Notes: generated from the letters alone by a model not told the origin. A DNA stretch of 64,000 nucleotides from Paraphaeosphaeria minitans (GCA_015832175.1 WJXW01000015.1:1240001-1304000), one strand, 5' to 3'. Counted from the first letter of the stretch, positions 1-10,900 are shown. A program made the numbers and translations.

Positions 1-2100
1 ATGGGTGAAGATGAAGAGGACCTACTCGAACTGCAAAACGCGCGGACGACGGTGGTAGGCATCAGCAACTACAGCGTGCCAATTGACATAGTCAAGCATC
101 TGAGCAACCGATCCATCGAAGCCTTCAGGCCGTTAAGCACGATGTGGCACCGCTTCCTGGGGTTAGATGGGACGCAGGAGGCAGGGCGAGAAGCCTGGGT
201 TGACGATAGGGGCACGAGCGGGAGGGGTAAAAGGCAGCAACGAGTCAAAGAAGAAGAAGGGGGTCGCAGCTGCGCAGTTGCCTCCCATAAGAGGCAACGA
301 CCAGTCCGTCGAGAGAGGGATGAGATCATCCGCAAGGCGATGCAGCAAGTGCTGGGCCAGGAGGATGTAGGTTTCCGCTCGATGGAGCAAGAACAAGCTC
401 TGCATGCTGTGCTGGACAGACAGACACCTCTCGTCGTAGTGCTCCCGACAGGCGGAGGCAAGAGCTTGCTGTTTAGCGTGCCGGCTTGCATGGAAGACGA
501 CGCGGTGACGCTCGTCGTCGTCCCGTACCGAGCCCTGATCGAGGACCTGGTAGCACGGGTGCGCAGATGTGGCATCGACTGCATCGAATGGAAGCATGGC
601 GAAGGCAACCCGGCTTCGGTGGTCGTCGTGAGTGCTGACGTCGGTGGTGAAACGTTTAGCAATGGAAACTTCCTCAGCTACGCGAACATGCTGAACAGCA
701 AGGGGCTACTGCGTCGGGTGGTGGTAGACGAATGCCACCTCATCTTCACCTCGAGCGACTGGCGGCCGAAGCTAGCCATGCTGAAGAACCTTCGCCTGCT
801 GCGGTGCCCGATGGTACTCCTGACGGCGACGCTACCACCGGTGCGGGAAGGCGAGCTGGCAGCAAGCATGCTACTATCGTGCGCTACGTACATACGAGCA
901 AGCACGGTGCGGCCGAACACGCGCTACTACGTATCGTGGTGCGAGCGGGGTAAGGCACAAGAGACCGCGCTGGCAATGTGCCGACGACAGCAGCAGCAGC
1001 TGGGGGCGCATCAGAAAGGGGTGGTGTACTGTCACAGCAAGCAGCAGTGCGATGACATGGCCAAAGCACTTAACTGCATGTGCTACCACGCCGGTGATCT
1101 CGATCGAGCAGAGCAACTTGCCAACTGGGTTCGAGACGGCGGGCTCATCGTGGCTACGTCGGCACTGGGGACAGGCGTCGACTTCCCAGGCATCGTGTAC
1201 ATACTGCACGTCGGCATGCCGTGGAGCATGATCGACTTCGCGCAGGAGAGCGGGCGCGGCGGGCGAGCTGGTGAGAGGGTCGACTCGGTGGTGCTGGTGG
1301 AGAAGGGCGAGGTGGAGGCCACGATGCGGCGAAAGAGCGACGACTTGGACGTTCAGGCCATGGGGATGTTCCTTGTCGGCAAAGGATGCCGTCGAGGGCT
1401 GATGAGCAGCTATCTAGATGGCAGAGCTGTCGAATGTGGGGATATTGAATCTGCCGCGTGTGATCGTTGCGGGGAGGGGAGTCGTGAGTGGCAGGATTCA
1501 CAGCGAAAGATTAGCGTGGAGTGGCACAAGGTACAAGAAGTACTGGATGAAGTGCGGGGAGGCTGTGTGGTGTGCTGGCTGGTGGGTGAGGTCGAAACGG
1601 GTGAATGGGAGCGGCATAAGGTGATGCAATGCACAGCACGGGCGAGCTTAGGGCTGTCTGGAATGCAGCTGGACGTTTTCCGGCGAGGTATTCGCGATGG
1701 AGGAGGTAGTCACAGCTGCCGAAGGTGCTGGATCAGTCAGAAGTACTGCGCAACAGGCGAAGATGTGCAGAATGCATGCCAATGGCCGAACGTGGTGGTG
1801 CCGGTGGTGCGGACGATGGCGAGCGAGGAAGAGGGGAGAAGGATGATTCGAGCGTGTGGCTATTCAGGGGAGTTTGAGGGGGACTGGAGGGAGTATGCCG
1901 AGTGGTTAGGGAAGCGGCATCGAATACGGGTATGGGGTGAGTATTTTAGCAACGCAATGGTTGTTTTTATTCGATGTATATTATTGTCAAATAACAGAAG
2001 CCCTGTTCTCGTAACCAAAGCGAGGTGGCTGGCTCCCGAGGTGGGACAAGGAGCCTGCCGATGGGAGCAAGGGAGAACACAAGAACATAAAAACTCCTAA
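1..2100 (+). CDS. RecQ-like superfamily 2 helicase, 3' part, C-terminus replaced by LTR sequence
   Basis: The reading frame is open at the left edge, so the ATG at base 1 is probably internal. Visible motifs are Walker A PTGGGKS (residues 149-155), DEAH-box variant DECH (243-246), motif III TATLPP (about 275) and motif VI QESGRGGRAGE (415-425). A cysteine cluster follows (about 463-495), like the zinc-binding part of RecQ proteins. This is the layout of the large fungal RecQ-like helicases that are often repeated and often subtelomeric; the first 60 residues (with WHRFLG) resemble the linker before their helicase core. From base 1985 the frame reads into a 211-bp LTR, so about the last 38 residues are LTR-encoded and the native end is lost. 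Function would be ATP-dependent DNA unwinding; whether this copy works is doubtful. Confidence 0.75.
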   Translation: MGEDEEDLLELQNARTTVVGISNYSVPIDIVKHLSNRSIEAFRPLSTMWHRFLGLDGTQEAGREAWVDDRGTSGRGKRQQRVKEEEGGRSCAVASHKRQRPVRRERDEIIRKAMQQVLGQEDVGFRSMEQEQALHAVLDRQTPLVVVLPTGGGKSLLFSVPACMEDDAVTLVVVPYRALIEDLVARVRRCGIDCIEWKHGEGNPASVVVVSADVGGETFSNGNFLSYANMLNSKGLLRRVVVDECHLIFTSSDWRPKLAMLKNLRLLRCPMVLLTATLPPVREGELAASMLLSCATYIRASTVRPNTRYYVSWCERGKAQETALAMCRRQQQQLGAHQKGVVYCHSKQQCDDMAKALNCMCYHAGDLDRAEQLANWVRDGGLIVATSALGTGVDFPGIVYILHVGMPWSMIDFAQESGRGGRAGERVDSVVLVEKGEVEATMRRKSDDLDVQAMGMFLVGKGCRRGLMSSYLDGRAVECGDIESAACDRCGEGSREWQDSQRKISVEWHKVQEVLDEVRGGCVVCWLVGEVETGEWERHKVMQCTARASLGLSGMQLDVFRRGIRDGGGSHSCRRCWISQKYCATGEDVQNACQWPNVVVPVVRTMASEEEGRRMIRACGYSGEFEGDWREYAEWLGKRHRIRVWGEYFSNAMVVFIRCILLSNNRSPVLVTKARWLAPEVGQGACRWEQGRTQEHKNS

Positions 2101-2195
2101 GACGCACGACGCGTAAACACAGACACAATCAATCAATTTCATCAAATCCATTATTCAAAATTCATCAGAATTCGTACAATACGTGAGATCTGACA
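1985..2195 (+). repeat. LTR copy 1 (211 bp)
   Basis: It starts TGTCA and ends TGACA, the TG...CA inverted ends expected of an LTR. It matches a second copy at 2410-2620 at all but three positions (two T/C, one T/A). It is preceded by ATTAT and followed by ATAAT. Confidence 0.85.
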
Positions 2196-2409
2196 ATAAT
2201 ACTAGTGGATAATCCACTAAGGGGCACCAAAGAAGACCATCTGGTGGGACCTATAGTTACGGAAATACAATAAGGCTGCTACTAACGCCGAAGTACATGG
2301 GTGTATTAAGCTGGTAGACTATAACTTAGTTCTAGACAACTTTGTTAACGTAGTACGCAGTACTAATAAGCTCTAGGCTAAAAGTATTAGAGTGCAAAGA
2401 AAGAATTAT

Positions 2410-2620
2410 TGTCAAATAACAGAAGCCCTGTTCCCGTAACCAAAGCGAGGTGGCTGGCTCCCGAGGTGGGACAAGGAGCCTGCCGATGGGAGCAAGGGAG
2501 AACACAAGAACATAAAAACTCCTAAGACGCACGACGCGAAAACACAGACACAATCAATCAATTTCATCAAATCCATTATTCAAAATTCATCAGAATTCGC
2601 ACAATACGTGAGATCTGACA
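2410..2620 (+). repeat. LTR copy 2 (211 bp)
   Basis: Same length, termini and orientation as copy 1. It is flanked on both sides by ATTAT, a 5-bp candidate target-site duplication. The purine run gcaaagaaagaa just upstream could be a polypurine tract. Confidence 0.85.
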
Positions 2621-2707
2621 ATTATACTTCTAGAGATAGTAGAGTACTAGTTTAAATCTAAAACTAGTTTACTGTTTATTTATTAAAAGTAGGGCTTGAT
2701 GAGCAAT

Positions 2708-3037
2708 TTAAACAATATTAGCTGGTAGCTTAACGCTGCCTAGCCCTCGTATCCTTAAACGTGCGCAGCTTTCAATGAACTTCTTCTTTTCGTTGACTGG
2801 TACACCATGCTTTTGTCGGAGAAGCACATCAAGATTCTCTATGCCGGTCTTGTGCTCGCTGCAGCACAGCACACGGTACTTCCGGACGAAAATAATATAT
2901 CTCCGTATGTGGTTCTGCGTTGAATTCCGTCTTGTTGGTTGCTGTTGTTGCTGGGAGTTTTGTATATGTGGTGATATTAGTGGTGCGTTGACTGCTAGGC
3001 TTAACGCGTGTGCTCGAGCATTCCAGCAGATCTCCAT
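2708..3037 (-). pseudogene. Zinc-finger (DUF3505-like) N-terminal fragment of a RecQ-like helicase gene
   Basis: A 109-codon minus-strand frame. Its middle has a C2H2-like pattern beginning YRVLCC and continuing to LRQKHGVP, followed by a charged NEKKK stretch and a basic helix. From memory of the family, this resembles the N-terminal domain of the large fungal RecQ-like helicases, the same type of gene whose C-terminal half occupies 1-1984 on the opposite strand. The frame stops at TAA (2708-2710) right after the domain, so nearly the whole protein is missing. I read it as a fragment left by rearrangement. Confidence 0.5.
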
Positions 3038-3611
3038 CGCAAATTAGTAATGAAAAGTGATGACTGAATTCTGCGCCTCCACTATCTTATTTCTTAGGTG
3101 CGAGATGGTAGACTGGTGTAAGAAGACACTCTGACATGAATGAGCGCAATCAAGAAATGGAAAAGGCGAGGGAATACAAGTGTTTCTACCCCCTTCTACG
3201 GCGCGTTTCTGGTCTCTAATCTTACCGAATTCGTTAGCCTTAACCCTAACGCTAAGCCGACCTCGGCGCGTCTATGACCACTGACGCCCTGGCATCTAGG
3301 GTCGCTGATATGACCATCCTTCCCCAATCAACTCTTGCTGTCAGTCACGATCCTAGGGACGCGGAGCTCTGCATATATCGCTGAGAATTGTTCGTGACCA
3401 CACTTCCAGCATATGCTAAAACTCAGATTCTAAACAACGTGATCAAGGGACCGAAAGCGCATTGCAAATCGCCGTTGTAAGGCCGCAAACGGAAGTCTGT
3501 TGGCGCGATCCCTGTGTTCGGCAGAAGGGGATCCGACTCAACCAGCGATATTTGAGGACCCTTCGGCGCAGCACAGAACTATAGATTCGACTCTCGGTTT
3601 ATTAGCGAACA
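3038..3611. other. No gene recognised
   Basis: Only short chance frames. It includes one and a half telomere-like units (ccttaaccctaacg, about 3239-3252), too little to call an interstitial telomere. Confidence 0.4.
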
Positions 3612-4253
3612 ATGACACTGGAGGGCCTGACTGACAGTTTGAATGCGCTGGGTCTTTCTGCTTCTGAGGAACTCCTTTTACGCCCATCAGGAAGCAAAGA
3701 ATGGCTTTCACATACCTTCCGCGAGATTCCGCGAGATCTGTTTCGGGTATTTACAGTAAAGTCACAGGGGGAAACAACTGCAACTTGGACTTGATCATCG
3801 GCTGCTAGGTATGCTGCTTCAAAGAGCACATTGGACACATTTGCTCAGGACGATAAGTTTGTGGCCGAGATGCTATGCCGACATTTGTGGTGGAGGGAGG
3901 ACCCCGACGACAACCTTGTTTCCTGGACAAGATCCCTCTTGTTTGCTTTGGCATACATTTTCCATCTGCATGCCAATTCAAGAGACGGGTCAGCTTTCGA
4001 CGATATTTCCCTCTGCGTCATCGATACCACAATGTTTGCCGCAGGAACTTTCCTCCAGGATATAGAGCTTATGAAAGCTTACAGTTCACATGAAGCGGAC
4101 TTAAGGAAGCTGGAAAAGCTTCGATTGGAAAAAAAATCATCAGCAGTAAGCATTAATATCATCGTTTGCGAAGCAGGCACTTTAGCGCTGAAGACGAGTT
4201 TGTTAGCAGCACTGCCACTAGTCAGCGTTGGAAACGGCACTTGCGTATGGTAA
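3612..4253 (+). pseudogene. DUF7587-like fungal protein, one in-frame TGA
   Basis: One frame runs from ATG 3612 to 4253 and is broken only by TGA at 3792-3794. Before the stop it carries LFRVFTVKS and ends TWT; after it the frame resumes at once and carries LVSWTRSLLFALAYIF, then ISLCVIDTTMF and FLQDIELMKAY. These blocks resemble a fungal domain of unknown function that I recall as DUF7587; family name and order are from memory. The continuity across the stop suggests a single nonsense change rather than an intron. After about 4130 similarity fades (poly-A run, GTAAGC), so the 3' end may be spliced or decayed. Function unknown. Confidence 0.55.
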
Positions 4254-5560
4254 GCGCATCGTCACTCCTAATGTGGCATATTCGCCTCGGAAGAGGAACT
4301 CGCTAGCACTCAACACCAACACCAGCAACCTCGGCACAGCGTTTCAGCGTAGAGCGTGATGTTTCCAACCGTACACACCATCAGCCGTAGCATCAGCAAC
4401 GCCTAATATCATGGGCATGACAGAGTATCAGGAAAAGCTGGACGATCCCGCGCTTATGGAATGCAAGTGCTGCTTCGCGCCTCATCACCTCCCAGTAGGC
4501 AGTAGATTGCCATGTGACCTAAGCGTGGCTGTCTGCAAATTAGCGTGCAACTGCTCACAAGCAAATTGTTTTCTGCGGGTGTATTCCCCACTTTGGCCAC
4601 TTTCTCGACAACCAGCATTGGTCACCAACCGCAGCTGAGCTACCAGCACGTAAACGCTTTTGTTATGCTGGCAGCAATCAGCAAGATAATCACTCAGATG
4701 TACCTTCTCATCGCAGAGGTGCCAGCGAGTGCGTTCTCTGCGGTCTCCAATATCGCCATCAGAGCAATGCCTAGCTGTTTCCGCTTCCTGCCATCTCCTA
4801 ATCAACGTATGTAAACAACATGCGAGGTCATTCTGATGACTACTACATCGTGATGCCAGATGCAGCTGTCTTTGCATTCTGACATGCGGCTCTACATCCG
4901 CTACAAGCGGGGCTACTGCCCTGGCGGGTACAAGCAACTTGGCACGGACGGTGGAGCGCCAGGGTAAGTCCATGGAGGTAGAATCGACGAGCAGGCAATT
5001 GCTAGTGCGGCAAGAGATGTTGCTCCGTGCTGAGCATGCAAGTTCCTCTACAAGCGTGTACTGACCCGCCCACTACCTTGCGAGTCGGCATCGCTCTGAC
5101 GAATCTCTCGTTCTAGGTGAAAGAACATGCGCCGCGTACCGCACGGTCCCTCGAGAATGATCATCCACTACTCGTACGTGTCCCCAGCATTCTCGGAATG
5201 GTTGTGTCGCAAGACCAGGGTTGTATTGTCCTTGCTCTTCACCTTGAAAACAGCATAGGTATAGAAGGCAAACGAGGGGGTGAGATCTGAAGGGCGAGCC
5301 CGATGCAGGGGAGGACTACTGTTGGCCTGAACTTCTGAACTAGTGGGATTTCACCATGGGATTTGAGGTCAGATTTTCTCTGAATACTCGAGGATAGGAG
5401 GGAGATCTAGAGCAATGTAGGATGGTTTTACTTTAGCAAGACAAAGACAGGTGTGGAATGCAAACGTCGATCGTGTTTTTCAAGAAGCTAGGGTTTAACG
5501 TGTTAAAGCCTAAACTACTAACGTACGTCCATGCGTGACGAAATGCCTAGTGTGCCGAAA
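4254..5560. other. No gene recognised
   Basis: The longest frame (4485-4973, minus, 162 codons) has no motif I recognise and a composition typical of chance frames. Nothing else is supported up to the hairpin at 5561. Confidence 0.4.
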
Positions 5561-5622
5561 CTGACCAATCAGCTTGCAAACATCAGGGACTTTCCATCAA
5601 TTCTTGCAAGCTGATTGGTCAG
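5561..5622. repeat. Perfect 19-bp inverted repeat with 24-base loop
   Basis: ctgaccaatcagcttgcaa at 5561-5579 is the exact reverse complement of 5604-5622. It could be the end of a foldback or MITE-type element, or a transcribed hairpin. There are no flanking genes to assign it to. Confidence 0.85.
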
Positions 5623-5720
5623 GATGAAATAGTATGACTGTCTATTTGTATCAGTAAATTATATACCGTTAGTGTGCTCGGACTTCTTAAGAACACCTCT
5701 TACTTCTATGATAGTAGGCC

Positions 5721-5788
5721 CTTGATAGAACACTAAGAGGGTAAAGATTACATCTTGATAGCACACTAAGAAGGTACTAAGATTACAC
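5721..5788. repeat. Two-copy tandem repeat, about 34 bp
   Basis: Adjacent imperfect copies at 5721-5753 and 5754-5788, both starting cttgatag and containing acactaag and aagattaca. The second has a two-base insertion. Confidence 0.7.
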
Positions 5789-5834
5789 CTTCATAGTATG
5801 CCAACTGCTCGGGAGATTGCCGTAGCAATGCGCC

Positions 5835-6190
5835 TCAGATAACGAGCAGTGACAGTACCGGACGGGCTTTCTGGAGCGCACTACCATACAAATCAGGCTG
5901 CACGTTGACATCGGCCCTCCTCTTGAGCAGAAGCTCTACAATCGCCTCGTGCCCTTCTGCTGAAGCTGCTTCGAGTGCGCTGCCGTACACTCCCCCGCGC
6001 GGGTTGACATCGGCACGCTTCTCAAGCAGCAGCTCTACGACTGCCTTGTGCCCTCCTGCTGAAGCTGCTTGGAGCGCATTGCCGTACAGTCCACCCTGCG
6101 CGTTGACGTCGGCGCCTTTTTCAAGCAGCAGGTCCACAATTGCCACGTTGCCCCTTTCTGAAGCTTTGTAGAGTGCACTACCACACTCTC
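5835..6190 (-). pseudogene. Ankyrin-repeat protein fragment (about 3.5 repeats)
   Basis: The minus-strand frame gives successive 33-residue ankyrin repeats with the GSALxxAS-GH-VELLLE-ADVN pattern: SALYKASERGN, then three fuller repeats ending LYGSALQKA before the stop near 5835. Reading upstream, the frame continues to about 6190 and then meets a TGA where LINE sequence starts. Only the C-terminal end of what was probably a longer (NACHT/ankyrin-type or simple) protein remains. Ankyrin arrays mediate protein binding; no partner domain is left. Confidence 0.7.
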
Positions 6191-6331
6191 ACACCAAACT
6201 TTCGATTTTTGGACTTCCTTCACAGAGGCCCCAAAAATCCCAGCAACTGATCCGGCTCGCTGCGGCCACTCTGGGAGTACCTCTAGCATCCGCCTAGGTC
6301 CCCCGCGCGACGCGTAAGGGAGCTTAATAGG

Positions 6332-7987
6332 ATGGTAGAGTCTCCCTCCTCCCACCACACGGGGTCCCCAGACCCCGAGTCCCCTCAGCAGCTCAATACC
6401 AGCGCCTCAAGACGGCTCCAGAAGGACGTGCACCACCCGGCACCCCCGCTGAGCAGTCAGAACCCCGGTGGGGGCGCTCCCAAACCTCGAGTCTCTGACG
6501 CCGTCCAACGCCACATCACCGAGACCCAGCAGACCACCCAGCTATGGAACACCATCACTGCCGCCTTCGCAGCAGCCGTAGATCAACACGCACAAGGCTA
6601 CACTAATCCTCAAGAAGCCAATATCGCAGAGGAGCTGCAGCAGAGAGTCATCCATGCCCTGACCTCCCTCTCTCCAAGCAACTCCCCTCCCAGCTCCCGC
6701 TGGAGCAGCGACGCCGGCTACAGCAACTCCAGGAGCCAGGAATCAGGACGCCGCTCCTGGGCGGACGTAGCCAGAGACCCCCAAAACTCGAATAGGGGCA
6801 TCAGTCGACTCCCGATCGCTGCTAGGACGCGGCCCGCCCCGCTAGCTAAGCCAAAAGAAGACAATCGAATCTTTATAGCCATCTCTAACCCAGCAATGCG
6901 ACTGCAACAACCATCACCATTTGCAGTAAGGCAGGCAATATGCAAGAGCATAGGAGGAATCACCCTCAAGGATATACCTACTGCATCACCTATCAATACA
7001 GGCTGGGCAATTACCCCAGCTAACCAGAATATCCGGGAACAACTCCTAACGCAAGAGAACCAGGTACTTATAGTACAAGCGCTAGACGGAGACGCGATCA
7101 GGATCCCAGAACGCTGGATCAACTACGCAGTGCAAGGAGTACCCAGCTCTTTTCGGACCCTAGACGGCACAGAAATACCAACTACTACCCAGCTGGTCGA
7201 GGAAGAGGTATGCTCACAAACAGGCAAGCAGCCCGTCAGCTGCAGGACCTCACGGCACGGGGTGAACCAGAATGGCCTCACTACCTGGATTATCTCATAC
7301 AAGCAGCCAGTCCGCTCATTCCAGCTTTTTGGCACGAGCCAATTCTCAAAGGAAATCCACAAACGTCCAACTATACGGCGACATGACCCAGGCTGCCAGG
7401 GATACTGCAACGCTGCACGCTGTACCCGAGTAGCCCGCTGTGCGCACTGCGGTGACCGTACGGACCGACACCAAGGACAGCACGGAGACAGTTGCCCCCA
7501 CAAAGCTATGTGTGCCAACTGTCACGGCCCTCACCCAGCCAGCCACTCCAACTGCCCTGCAGCCCCTCGTCGGGTACACGGACACATAAGCAAGCCTACA
7601 AAGACTGAGCTAAAAGCCATCCGCCACGCAGGCAGGATAGCACACAAGCACCTCTACGGAACAGTCGAAGAGACCCTGAGACAGGCCACACTTCAGCCTG
7701 ATTCCACTCCACCAGAGGCTCCTCAGGAGACAACGACACCCCAACCTACTACTCAGGAGCAAGCAGCACAAGCTACACGTACCAGAACAATCAGTGCCTC
7801 CCACGTACCTTCATCCGCTACCAGCGGAGAAAAGAGACCAAGGCGGGCAGCCACGGGCAATAGAAACCTCAACGTCCGGCAAATGTCTGCCAAAAGCTTG
7901 CAGCCACGACCCACTATCTGCACTGACCCGTCTACCTCAGAGAGAGAAGACACCAGCATGAGCGATGACCCTCCATCGACATGCTAG
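6332..7987 (+). CDS. LINE ORF1, gag-like zinc-knuckle protein
   Basis: 551 residues. The first third is Ser/Pro/Gln-rich and probably disordered; the centre is a possible RNA-binding fold. Near residues 370-410 come two cysteine clusters, the last CANCHGPHPASHSNC with CX2CX3HX6C spacing, typical of ORF1 proteins in Tad/I-type LINEs. Such proteins coat the element RNA and travel with it to the target. The tail is Thr/Pro/Gln-rich. The stop codon overlaps the ORF2 start within ATGCTAG (7981-7987), which suggests translation of ORF2 by reinitiation after termination. Confidence 0.85.
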   Translation: MVESPSSHHTGSPDPESPQQLNTSASRRLQKDVHHPAPPLSSQNPGGGAPKPRVSDAVQRHITETQQTTQLWNTITAAFAAAVDQHAQGYTNPQEANIAEELQQRVIHALTSLSPSNSPPSSRWSSDAGYSNSRSQESGRRSWADVARDPQNSNRGISRLPIAARTRPAPLAKPKEDNRIFIAISNPAMRLQQPSPFAVRQAICKSIGGITLKDIPTASPINTGWAITPANQNIREQLLTQENQVLIVQALDGDAIRIPERWINYAVQGVPSSFRTLDGTEIPTTTQLVEEEVCSQTGKQPVSCRTSRHGVNQNGLTTWIISYKQPVRSFQLFGTSQFSKEIHKRPTIRRHDPGCQGYCNAARCTRVARCAHCGDRTDRHQGQHGDSCPHKAMCANCHGPHPASHSNCPAAPRRVHGHISKPTKTELKAIRHAGRIAHKHLYGTVEETLRQATLQPDSTPPEAPQETTTPQPTTQEQAAQATRTRTISASHVPSSATSGEKRPRRAATGNRNLNVRQMSAKSLQPRPTICTDPSTSEREDTSMSDDPPSTC

Positions 7988-10900
7988 AACACCCCAACAA
8001 CACCCCAGCCTATAACGGGCAACAACAGCCCAGTCTACCAAGCAAACAGCTACGAGTATGCTGGGCCAATGTTGGCAGGAGCTCTCCCTGCCATATCACA
8101 ATACTAGAAGTGGCCTTTCAGAAGGGCCTGGATGTTGTATGCGTGCAAGAGCCCTTCACATGTGCCAACTCAAGGACCTCTACCCACCCTGGCTTTCGGC
8201 ATCTCGCACCGATCAGCACTTGGGACACTCCCACCGCATCAGGCTCAGCGCGCCCTCGGGTGATGACGTATATCCGGAAAGGGTACCACCTAAGACTCCA
8301 GACTAGAGAAAGTCTCAACCATCCAGACCTGCTATGGGTTGTTGTGAACGGAGTAGCAATACTCAACTGCTATAGACAGCCACTTACCCCTGACGTACTT
8401 CAATACGTCACGCATCTCACGCCTCCCCAACACTGCCTTGTGGGAGGTGACTTCAATGTCCGACACGAATCCTTTGAACCGGCTGTCACCGCAGCCAACG
8501 GCGGCATAGAGCTTGCCAGGTGGGCGGCCGCCGCCTCCATGGACTACATTGGCGTGCCAGGGCAGCCAACGCACTGCGCTGGTCATGTCCTTGATCTGAC
8601 CTTCTCTAACATCCCATTCGCCCAGTCGGCTGTCGAGGCCAGCATGCACAGCGGATCAGACCACGAGACGATAGTGACCTCTATCCCCACTGCCGCACTA
8701 GGTACTCCGCACCTAGCTCAGTACCACTACAGAGTCCCAGAGGCAAGCCTACCAAAGTTTGCCGGTCTGATAGAGATAGGCGTTCAGGGTATCCCAGACC
8801 CGCTTGCGGCGCAAGATACAGCACAACTAGACAACTGTGTGTCGCTACTGACGGAGACAATACAACACTCTGTACGAACAGCAGGCAGGCCTGATCGCAA
8901 GGAAGGACGCGCCGCACCATGGTGGACTGAGGAGTGCAAGACTGCTTACCAAGCCTACAAGCGCGCCAGACAGCTCTACCTAGGCAGCCCTCCATCAGAA
9001 GAAACACGAGCTTTCAAGACAATAGTTAGACAGGCTAAGAGACAATACTGGAGGCACGTTATTGACAACGCCAAGGACGATAAGGACCTGTTCAAGGTCA
9101 TTGCCTGGCATAAGCTTACGCCGGAGAACCAGGAAACCCCCCTTATAGTCAACGATACGACTATCTATGACCCCCTGGAGAAGGCAGAGGCACTCAGAGA
9201 GGAAGTTCTCAACCGGTACACAGCAGAGGATGACCTCAGACAATGCCCAGACCAGGAGGCCGCAGCCACTCTCCCCTGGAGCACATATATCTCACTTGAG
9301 GAAGCAGAACGAAACACAATAGGGGTCTCTAGCACCTCACCAGGTACTGACCGGTCCACTGTTCGGCTGCTCCGCGCCTGCAGGGCTCATGTTGGAGAGC
9401 TTATACGAAGGATCTTCCAGCAGTGCCTAGAACTCAACCACTTCCCAGCATATTGGAAGCTCGCGGAGGTGGCAATGATACCCAAAGTAGGGAAGACAGA
9501 CCGGACGTCATCCCGATCCTGGAGACCAATAGCACTCCTATCCTGCATTGGGAAAGGCCTTGAACGAACAGTGGCCAGAAGAATTGCATGGACTGCTATG
9601 ACGCACAAGATCCTTAGTCCCCAACATGGCGGCGCCCTCCCAAAACGCTCTGCAGCCGATCTGACCGCAGCGTTCACCCATGACACAGAAGCCGCGTGGG
9701 CACTGAATCAGCACGTTACAATGGTTACCCTAGATGTGCAGGGCGCCTTTGACGCTCTCCTGAAGAACCGTCTGCTGCACCGAATGGTTGAACAGGGATG
9801 GCCGCAAAGGACTATCCTCTTCATAGACTCCTTCCTTACTGCTCGAAGGGTCCAAGTTCGCCTTGGCCAGGTCACCACCCCCAGCTACCCTGTCGCCTGC
9901 GGGACGCCCCAAGGGTCGCCTCTCTCCCCGGTCCTGTACACGCTGTACCTGGCAGAGCTGCTATCCATGGACATAGAACGGAGATTTGGATACGCCGATG
10001 ACATATGCCTATACCGGGCCTCGCACTCCCTAGATAACAACGTTGAGCTCCTAGCAGCAGATCTAAGGCAGATCAGAACGTGGGGCGCAATCAACAAAGT
10101 CACCTTTGCCCCAGAAAAGCAGGAGATGATACACCTAACGAGACAGCGAAGCAGCTATGCCCCACTCTGTGTCGTAGACGAGCACCTCACGATCCACCCT
10201 ATCCTCCCAGGTGGAGAACACTGCCAGCCAGCCCTGCGGTGGCTAGGAATCTGGTTCGACCGCAGACTAACTTTCAGACGACACGTAGCTATGCGCGCCG
10301 CAAAAGCCGCCAAGGTAGCCCACCACATCCGAAGTCTAGCAAGGACCACTTGCGGACCACCAGCCAGCTCTCTCCGCAAGGCTACCATTGCCTGCGTATA
10401 CCCGTCCCTTCTGCATGGGACAGAGTGCTGGTACAGGGGCCGCACCAAACCGCCGCGAACACTCAAGCCTGGCAGACCGCCAGAGGTGAGCGCCTATGTT
10501 GGCTGGCATATAGCCGCTATAGATAAGACAATCGCTATAGCAGCAAGAGGTATCCTACCAGTGTGGAGGACGACCCCAACAGCCACACTATTTCGAGACG
10601 CTGGATTACCCTCCGCCGCAGTGGCGCTGGAGGAAGCCAAACTCAGATATGCAACCCATCTTCGTGCTATAGACTCAGATCACCTCCTTACCAACCGTGC
10701 GGTAGTCCCTATAGTAAATAGAGGCAAGGGAGCCGGAAAACCTCAGAGAATCCAGACAAAAGTCCAGCAGCTAGGGTCTCTTCTACCAGAGATTCCTAGG
10801 ACTGAACTGATAGCCCCTCACTACTCGCCTGGATGCCGAACCGACCCAACACTCGGCATAGACAAGAAGACTGCAGCCAAATCCTTCAAAGAATGGTGGG

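Larger units (their letters stand above)
1985..2620 (+). mobile_element. Candidate TRIM (miniature LTR retrotransposon) or pair of solo LTRs
   Basis: Two direct 211-bp LTRs enclose only 214 bp without coding capacity (2196-2409). The outer flanks are ATTAT on both sides (1980-1984 and 2621-2625), so one 636-bp insertion is possible: a terminal-repeat retrotransposon in miniature. Against this, no clear primer-binding site follows the first LTR, and copy 2 alone also has matching ATTAT flanks. Two independent solo LTRs or a deletion derivative remain possible. Confidence 0.55.

Noticed and set aside
3236..3256. Telomere-like ccttaaccctaacg
   Set aside because: Only about one and a half CCCTAA units; expected by chance at this length.
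4485..4973. 162-codon minus-strand frame
   Set aside because: No motif, no splice logic and chance-like composition.
7123..7585. Minus-strand frames inside LINE ORF1
   Set aside because: They are shadows of the plus-strand coding frame.
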